From contig CAIIXF020000012.1 in NCBI GenBank assembly GCA_903813345.2, positions 7,649,615 to 7,713,614 on the forward strand: 64,000 nt of DNA, in the 5' to 3' direction. Both the position numbers and the translations under genes were made by a program. Source of the DNA: Owenia fusiformis (lineage: Eukaryota > Annelida > Polychaeta > Sabellida > Oweniidae). Below the pieces are notes generated by a model. It saw only the letters and a program-made list of their open reading frames with translations, ran no database searches and was not told the DNA's origin. Position 1 is the stretch's first letter; each line of letters begins with the position of its first letter. Of the stretch, positions 58,101 through 64,000 are shown piece by piece.

Positions 58101-61100
58101 AACAATTTGAACCTTTTCTGAATCTCAGATATTCCAAAATATGCTGGTTGTGTTTTTTTGTCATCCGTACCATCTAATGTCCATAACATTCACCTTCATA
58201 TGCCAAGATGGCGGGAATGGTAGATGAGCTTGGTTACAAAATGGATGTATATTATATTGATATACGTCCATGGTTACAGTTGGGTAACTAGTTGTGATTA
58301 AATTATTTTCTGGTAGCCTCTGGTACCATCCTTTCAAAATCAGACTCTCACCTCATTTATGCTTTTAATATCAATTACCATTTTTTTCTAAGCTAATCTT
58401 GGACTTATGTAGTCATAGATTGTTTTGTCAAATTCCCGACCCTCCCCGCGTGGGGGGGAGGTCTCATGTAAACCTTTGAACTGGGCACAACGGTTACCCC
58501 ACTGCGACGTCATCCATCCTACCAGGTCCGTTGTCAATGGCATTTTCACTTATTCAAGGTAACCGAATAGTTCATGATATGACTATGAAATATGAAGAAT
58601 CCGTAGAAAAAATTAGCGCAGCAACATTTTAACCAATATTTATTGAGGGGTCCATATGTTTTGATTTTTTTAAATACTGTTTTTTGTCATCACAGGGTGT
58701 CAAAAAACGTAAATATTTTCATTCGAATCTTACATTTTATAAGACCCTAGACGTTAATCTAAGCATATTTACAATTTTGATTATCATTATGTAAAAACTA
58801 TTTTTTTGTTAACAAAATGTGTTCATGGATTGCATTGAAATTTTCAGAGATTATAGTTCTAATATATTTTAACTTATTGTTGGAGTTTTAGCTTCAGGCG
58901 GTTTGATTGGTTGAGTCTGTGGTTGTCATAGCAGCCCGAGAAGCGCTAAGGCGGGGCAGATGGAATAACTGCAGTGTGATTGCATGTTTTAAATGCTTTA
59001 AAGATAGATTCTATCATGTTTATGACTTTAAATGGAATTTTAAACATAGTTATAACTGTAAACCTGAAATTCTCTGCCAATTTATCAATTTAATCTACAA
59101 AATTCCCTCCATTTTAGACACCCTTAGACACATTTTGGACACTCTTTACCTCCAGAACCTTTTTCAAAGACTTCACAGAATTCTTCTTGACTCATTTCTT
59201 TAAGTCTGTTTACTGTTTAACACATGCGAACGTATGGCATGAGTATTCTCAGATGCACGTCCTCTTTTACCAAGTTGTTCAATAAGTTCATGCAAAAACA
59301 TTCTCATCTTTTTATTTTTTAATGTTTTCCTTGAAACTTTCACAAATCGTAGAAAAAATACATACTCATTGAAAATCAAAAAATAAATTACTTTATTTTG
59401 ATTGGTCAAAAGTTATGGTTGCTATAGTAACCCGTGTTTTGGTCACGCGGGGCAATTTATGACGTGAAAAAGTTTATTTTTAATTGAATTATTGTGATTT
59501 ATTAGTAAACATTAGCTATACTACATATAAAACATTGTCTTTTCAAATTGAAGTTCCTATCAAGCATGTCACTTCACTAAATGCATAGTTCCTGGCGCTT
59601 CACTCATTCTTCGTATTGAGTCCTAAAGTCACACGGGAATTAAGTGTGCCATCTTAAGCGAGCTCTACAAAAGAAACTGCCTGAAATTATGCCCTTCTCC
59701 AAGCTATTTCACCAAGACAATACCCCATGTCATCGAGCAAATATGGTTCAGGATACCATCTGAGATACCTACAGATAGAGATTTTAGACCAGGCTACATA
59801 CACCCCTGATGAGGCTGTATTGGACTTTGGGGTGTTCAATAGGATGAAAGATGAACCGAGGTGTTCATTATGCAAGCATGACAGAGCTCATTGCAGCTGT
59901 GCAGAGTGCAATGTGCACTAAGTTCCCTTGTGGCTTTAGGGCTCAATACGAAGAATGCTTCAAGCCCCAGGAACTATGCATCCAGTTTAAAGAAGAATAT
60001 TTTGAGCATTTAATGAAGTGACATGAATGTTAGATGGTTCAATTTAAAAAGACAATGTTTTATAGAGTGTATCTAATGTGCAACTAATAAGTCACAAGAA
60101 TTCAATTAATATTAAACTTTTTTCACGTCATAAATTGCCCCGCGTGACCAAAATACGGGTTAGCATAGCAACCATAACTTTTGACCAATCAAAATAAAGT
60201 TATTTATTTTTTGTTTTTCAATGTGCAGGTATTTTGTCTATGATTTGTGAAAGTTTCAAGGATAAATATCAAAAGATAAAAAAATGAGCATGTTTTTGCA
60301 TGAACTTATTGAACGACCTGGTAAAGTCCCGTTTTGATTCAGCAAAGAAGTATAAATCATTTGGCGCTAGGTTGGGTGCATTAGGTAGATGCGATGCTTG
60401 AGTTGCTCTAATCTCAGCTGCTCGATTTTCTAGTGATAATGGCAGCAGTATGGGAGGGGGAATTGTCCAAGTGGAAGAGAAATTGCATCCCGGTGTAAAA
60501 GAGTAGGAGGTCCTATTAATTTATGGTCCTACTCTGCATTGATTTATATGGTGACCTCTTTCCCTTATTATCTTATACACAATCAGGGCCAGTAAGGGCC
60601 TTTAAAAAGGGAGACCATAATCCCTGGGGACCATAATTTCTTTCACACCGGGTCGCTTTCTACGTAATGCCCGCATTAAGTCATTAAAATCCCATTGATT
60701 ATCATTAAAAAAGCAGTTGTTTGACTTTTTTGTATCATAAAACAAAACAATAGATGATAATTTTATCATGGAGATGCACCAAGAAAGCTTAAATATGAAG
60801 TCAAAATCGGTCTGCCATGCTCAATGTTACACAGAAATTACTGCAGTTATTCCATGTGCCTCGCCTTAGCGCTACTCACGTTGCTATGCCAACCACAGAA
60901 TTGACTAATCAAATCGCTTAAAGCCGAAACTTTAAACTATAATTCCTGCATATTTTATTGAAATTCATGAATAAGTAAAAAAGTTATGACATTATCTTTA
61001 TTGCCCGAACACCCTGTATATTAAAAGAGCATGTCTTGTAAGAGGGATATGAATTCAAACACCTTATATTTCTCTTTCGACTTTACTGCTGCATATTATC

Positions 61101-61722
61101 ACATTTTCTGATTGTTATATCCTTTTTGACATTATTGATGGTTATCATCACATTTTTGTTGAAAATCGAAACCATTTTTTCTCAAAGAGTCATGAATTCG
61201 ACCGGTTCTTGGTGGTTGTTTTATAAACAACTGACCAATATCTAACTAAGGGAAAGATATTTTTAGCCGTAGCCACAGTTATTCAAGAAAGAGCAACAAG
61301 TCCTCCTTTATTGATAGTTGACCCTAAGGAACGTTCATTCAAATATATAAAGACCCGTTTTCTTAAAAAAACTAACATGATTTTAGCATATGTCTTTCTA
61401 ATATAAATACAATTCATTGATACCATTTACATCACCAATATTGAAAAAATAATTCTAAATGTTGTTGTACTGATTACGTAATTTGTTTGTAGTTTAAAAA
61501 ATAACGTCAAGATTATAGCTGAGAAACACAAAACATACATTTAAAATTTAAATTCTATCATATTCTATAACCTACATCTGAAGGTATCTGTATGACTATG
61601 GACTTAAAATGTTTTTCTACTCTTCCAGTCCTGATATTGTCAACGTTATGACAACAAGGTCAAAATGTAGGATCTGTAAGGCAAAAAAGGCTAAGATAGC
61701 GACTATACACGAATCATATTAA
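52147..61722 (+). CDS. Death-domain protein with basic C-terminal half, 8 coding exons
   Basis: Exons read from GT-AG sites and phase: 52147-52162, 52975-53253, 53500-53584, 53815-53871, 55587-55640, 55818-55904, 56279-56425, 61629-61722. They sum to 819 nt (272 aa plus stop). Residues 6 to about 95 form a Death domain: ISLEYLYEIGGQVGPHVREL, YLGMPLEDVDHLIEK, VVVDLVTAWQNS, LARALRRVRRLDIADNVE. Death domains pair with partner Death domains in apoptosis and NF-kB-type signalling. The rest is Lys/Arg-rich, with LFCQIPDPLRVGGKVSCKPL and a final CRICKAKKAK segment; I do not recognise it. The start MSDCP at 52147 is chosen because its exon joins the next in phase 1 and follows a CpG-richer stretch. 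A duplicate set of exons 5-7 lies downstream. No transmembrane or signal segment is seen. Confidence 0.78.
53872..55329. other. Gene 2 intron 4, no exon seen
   Basis: No exon seen. A stretch at about 54970-55020 is the inverse complement of 50185-50245, so both are parts of a dispersed repeat. The minus-strand frame at 54343-54525 is not convincing. Confidence 0.5.
55330..56802 (+). repeat. Segmental tandem duplication in gene 2, copy 1
   Basis: From TGCCAATATTATATTTTTC through exons 5, 6 and 7 to GATTCTGTGGTTGTCAT. The same order recurs at 56926-58932 at high identity, interrupted there by a MITE. The unit's right edge includes part of the left arm of the foldback element that is complete after copy 2. 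Confidence 0.85.
56895..56925. repeat. Perfect 14-bp-arm palindrome at the duplication junction
   Basis: TTTAAAGTCCGCCC - CGA - GGGCGGACTTTAAA lies exactly between the two copies of the gene 2 duplication. GC-rich in an AT-rich setting, it could be a terminator-like hairpin or the scar of a foldback insertion. Confidence 0.85.
56983..57511. mobile_element. 529-bp MITE with 9-bp target duplication
   Basis: Inverted ends TAGTCTTGCTCAAAGACTG and TAGTCTTGCTTAAGAGACC (reading in from each side), flanked by GTTATTTAA at 56974-56982 and 57512-57520. The uninterrupted site is present in copy 1 at about 55381. A C run near the left end and a G run near the right end add to the fold. Nine-base duplications are typical of Mutator-type elements, so MULE-like is a fair guess. 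No transposase. Confidence 0.85.
57717..58558 (+). pseudogene. Second copies of gene 2 exons 5, 6 and 7
   Basis: 57717-57770 (54 bp) and 57948-58034 (87 bp) keep the length, phase 2-2, acceptors and donors of exons 5 and 6, so they could be spliced in without shifting the frame. The exon 6 copy has a better donor (GTAAGT). The exon 7 copy, 58413-58558, is 146 bp instead of 147 because of a change in its G run. It would read NHRLFCQIPDPPRVGG and then RSHVNL before a stop. Either this copy is decaying, or the pair serves an alternative isoform that skips or ends in the last copy. Confidence 0.75.
58693..61017. mobile_element. Large foldback (long inverted arms, ~2.3 kb)
   Basis: Outer ends ACAGGGTGTC (left) and ACAGGGTGTTC (right, inverted, followed by TA) are mariner-like. 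The arms pair along most of their length: 58898-58980 with about 60845-60925 (TAGCGCTACTCACG against CGAGAAGCGCTA), and 59230-59640 with about 59920-60340 (TTGGTCACGCGGGGCAATTT against AAATTGCCCCGCGTGACCAA). The centre, about 59641-59920, is unpaired and holds a small open frame. It lies in the last intron of gene 2. Confidence 0.7.
59727..59921 (+). CDS. Small Cys-rich open frame at the centre of the foldback
   Basis: A 64-residue frame from MSSSKYGSGYHLRYLQIEIL, open upstream to about 59685, ends in CSLCKHDRAHCSCAECNVH, a zinc-binding-like Cys/His cluster. It fills the only unpaired part of the foldback. No family is recognised. It may be a captured exon or a transposase remnant. The opposite strand is also open here (59687-59875) but has less structure. 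Confidence 0.35.
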   Translation: MSSSKYGSGYHLRYLQIEILDQATYTPDEAVLDFGVFNRMKDEPRCSLCKHDRAHCSCAECNVH

Positions 61723-61801
61723 ATAAGTATGTAATATATTTTTGATTCCTCTTTCGAGTCTTATTTTCCATAATTAAAACACTGTTCTTTTACTCAATGT
61801 A

Positions 61802-62782
61802 CAGGGTGGTCCAAAAAGTGAACCCCTGCAACAGGCTATATTTTCCTTAATACTTGCATGAATAGGGTCACATGTTGTAAAGAAGGGTCTAAAATTTTGG
61901 TTGATGCCATAATTTATTCTCAGTCTTAAATTTTGAAGAAATTACAAGAGTTTAACAAACATGCCTGAAAATAAGATACTGTGCAAAATTTTACCAATGT
62001 GATTGATCGAAATAGTTGAAACATATTGGATGATCTTAAAACAGCTTTCAGTAAGAAATACAAGTTTAAAACCCTCCATATAACAAATTGGACACTATTT
62101 AAGCAGAAATACATTTTATACGTTCATTGATCATTTTGAAGCAGTTTTAACTATTCAACAGCTCAGGGGTATGTTACTAACACCAGCAGTTAGAGGGGGG
62201 CTCTTGTGGAAGGAAGTTGCCCCCTGTGACCAGGTATCTGAGAAACCCTTCATCAATAAGCTTTAAAAAATCAAAAGAAAATCCAATATCCAATGTTTTG
62301 AGCCGTATTTTATTAGAATCGGTCTACGATTTATGAAAATATTGACACTCCAAGATCATATAGGGGTATAATCGCAATTTCATTGGAAAATGTTTTTCGT
62401 CCATGGAAGCTTAGAACATTTCTTTGGATCACAATAACTTTGCAACTAACAAAGGTAGGATGCTAGTTTTAAGCCACAATGTACAGGATTCAAAATTGAA
62501 AAAAGTCAGAAAATATTAGTTCTTTAAGACTGTAGCTTAAAAAATGTCAGGGGAAGGGTGTTGAAGGGTTGAAGAATCGCAGATACATGTATTGAAAATC
62601 AAATTTTATCCATTTTCAGTAAAGTTTGGTTAGGGCTTATAATTTCTGCTAAGAAGAATGTGTTGTACCAACATAAAGTTTAGACATTCCTCTACAACAT
62701 GTGAAAATATGAAAGAATTCCTGCTAGTTGTAAGGGAAATATGGCACGTTGCAGGGGTTCACTTTTTTCTGGATCACCCTAA
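61802..62782. mobile_element. Tc1/mariner-like non-autonomous element
   Basis: Inverted ends of about 30 bp: CAGGGTGGTCCAAAAAGTG on the left, and the inverse of GTGATCC... on the right with AAGTGAACCCCTGCAAC shared. TA lies just outside the left end and two bases beyond the right end. 980 bp, no transposase frame. Only 80 bp after the gene 2 stop codon, so it may lie in that gene's 3' UTR. Confidence 0.7.
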
Positions 62783-63663
62783 TATACATTATTTTTAACA
62801 AGACTGCTTTAAGGTGCAACTCGAAGGGTTTTTAGTATACCCCTTTATGATTTTATCTTTATTCTGTTATCAAAAAGTCTACTTCCAAAGTAAAGTTAAG
62901 TTACGAATGGGAACCATCATATTTTTGATTTAAAATTGAGTTAGAATGATGAAGGTTAGACCTCTGTCGTTTGTATTTTTGCAATAAACACAATTACTTT
63001 TGTATTTCAGTAACCCGGGATGCATTTAGACTTAGATATGGACGTACCTCACCTCAACTGTGTTCAACTCAAGTGCATTAACTTTAACCTGAAAAATCTC
63101 CAAGGATAACATTCTCAAACTGCTGCAGTGCGAGGCAATATGCAATCAAACATCATATCAACATTTTACATTAAATGTTTCAAAAGGGAAATGATGGAAA
63201 ACGTCGTATCGAACTTTTCCCTTCGAGGCTGTTGCGAAGGGCTGTTACTGAATGAGATTCGTTTTCGTAACCACAATGTTTATTTCCTCCACAGCGTAAA
63301 ACATTTTTATATTTTAGGTAACTTTTTGGTAAGCTAACAAATGTGTGACCTCTTGTGTTTTGACACTTCTCTCTGACATTGTCTTCGATAAAATCTGAAA
63401 ACCAAAGTTTTGTATTTGAAATTTGAATTCATTTGCTATATATTATTTACTTTTGGCCCTTTGAATTATTTTTAGGTTTGATAGATTTACATTTTAATGC
63501 CTCGCACTATACTCAGACTATTAATGCTTTGACTTAACCATAGATGAGTTACATGTAAGTAACACCAAGTCGTTCAGCCTGTTGTGTTCCTAACTAAAGT
63601 ACATTTCAAATAAACATACCGGTTTAGATACTTTAGGTAAACTTTAGATACTTTGGGCAAACT
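62783..63663. other. Downstream of gene 2, no gene seen
   Basis: A plausible acceptor at 63009-63010 would join in phase to gene 2 exon 7 but gives only a few residues before a stop; it could be an alternative terminal or UTR exon. The frame at 63128-63337 is without recognisable features. Confidence 0.4.
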
Positions 63664-63956
63664 CATGGTCAAGAGACACGTTATAGATTCAATCTTAGAG
63701 CTTATCAATTTAAATCCACATTTGGGCAATGGAGCATTAAATACATAGGACAAACAACATGGAATGAATTACCTGAAACTTCATCCTCCGAACACAGGCC
63801 TCCAGAACTCGTACCTCCTCCTTCTTCTAGAAGGAAGGAACTTTGTGTATGATGTCTGGAACCCTGCGTTCGGAGGATGCTGAAACTTTTAAACATCTGA
63901 ATTCTAGAAATAAATTTAAGTCAGATTTGAAAAAGTATTATCTGGACAAGTATTAA
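63664..63956 (+). mobile_element. LINE reverse transcriptase C-terminal remnant, split by a MITE
   Basis: In-frame residues HGQETRYRFNLRAYQFKSTF, then GQWSIKYIGQTTWNELPE, then after the insert TFKHLNSRNKFKSDLKKYYL and a stop at 63954-63956. The G-x-x-W-N-x-L-P and F-K-x-x-L-K-x-Y-L pattern is the usual C-terminus of jockey/CR1-type LINE ORF2 proteins. Severely 5'-truncated. Confidence 0.7.
63782..63879. mobile_element. 98-bp MITE inserted in the LINE remnant
   Basis: Perfect 12-bp inverted ends CATCCTCCGAAC / GTTCGGAGGATG, flanked by the 9-bp direct repeat CTGAAACTT (63773-63781, 63880-63888). Removing it and one repeat restores the LINE frame. The inner part also folds around TTCTTCTAGAAGGAAG. 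Confidence 0.9.
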
Positions 63957-64000
63957 ATTGATCTGTATAACATTTAGCTATATGTGCTTATATATATGTA

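Larger units (their letters stand above)
56926..58932 (+). repeat. Segmental tandem duplication in gene 2, copy 2
   Basis: Second copy of 55330-56802, longer because it holds the 529-bp MITE. It carries exon copies 57717-57770, 57948-58034 and 58413-58558 with splice sites preserved. It merges at its right end into the foldback element. Confidence 0.85.

Noticed and set aside
63011-63060. Alternative terminal exon of gene 2
   Set aside because: The acceptor is plausible and in phase but gives only about five residues before a stop; the exon at 61629-61722 is better supported.

Overview
The window is eukaryotic nuclear DNA from an invertebrate animal, most likely marine. It is AT-rich, with GT-AG introns, two split genes on the plus strand and a dense load of transposons and short repeats. 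I could not fix the phylum. The repeat load fits a lophotrochozoan or an invertebrate deuterostome equally well.

Gene 1 (about 128-45719, +) is a nearly complete CLUH / clueless (clustered mitochondria protein) gene. I resolve 30 coding exons whose phases agree throughout and which give about 1418 residues. The first coding exon is tiny (128-149) and is followed by an intron of about 19.5 kb. That intron holds a palindromic MITE composite (299-1215), an 8.3 kb Ngaro-type tyrosine-recombinase retroelement in antisense (3206-11536), a CAGGCCCG-type MITE (11983-12188) and a piggyBac deletion derivative (14026-14727). Later introns hold a LINE tail, a 5.1 kb repeat element with a 3.7 kb long-TIR element inserted in it (30707-35795), small foldbacks and at least four dispersed short repeat families. 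Two CLUH exons have young partial tandem duplications.

Between the genes (45720-52146) lie the likely CLUH 3' UTR, with a 22-bp minisatellite that encodes six identical hairpins, a mariner-like MITE and a TIR-flanked block of three tandem units of about 478 bp.

Gene 2 (52147-61722, +) has 8 deduced coding exons and encodes about 272 residues: an N-terminal Death domain and a basic, unrecognised C-terminal half. A segment of about 1.5 kb carrying three of its exons is tandemly duplicated (about 55330-56802 and 56926-58932). All three exons are symmetric phase 2-2. The second copy has a 529-bp MITE with a 9-bp target duplication, and its third exon is frameshifted. A foldback element of about 2.3 kb with a small Cys-rich ORF at its centre fills the last intron. 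The window ends with a mariner-like element and a LINE tail into which a 98-bp MITE has inserted.

No tRNA, rRNA or CRISPR was found. The two genes share no evident pathway: CLUH binds mRNAs for mitochondrial proteins, and Death-domain proteins act in apoptosis or innate signalling. The main interest lies in intragenic exon duplications, hairpin minisatellites, a motif array in the Ngaro element and nested insertions with readable target duplications.
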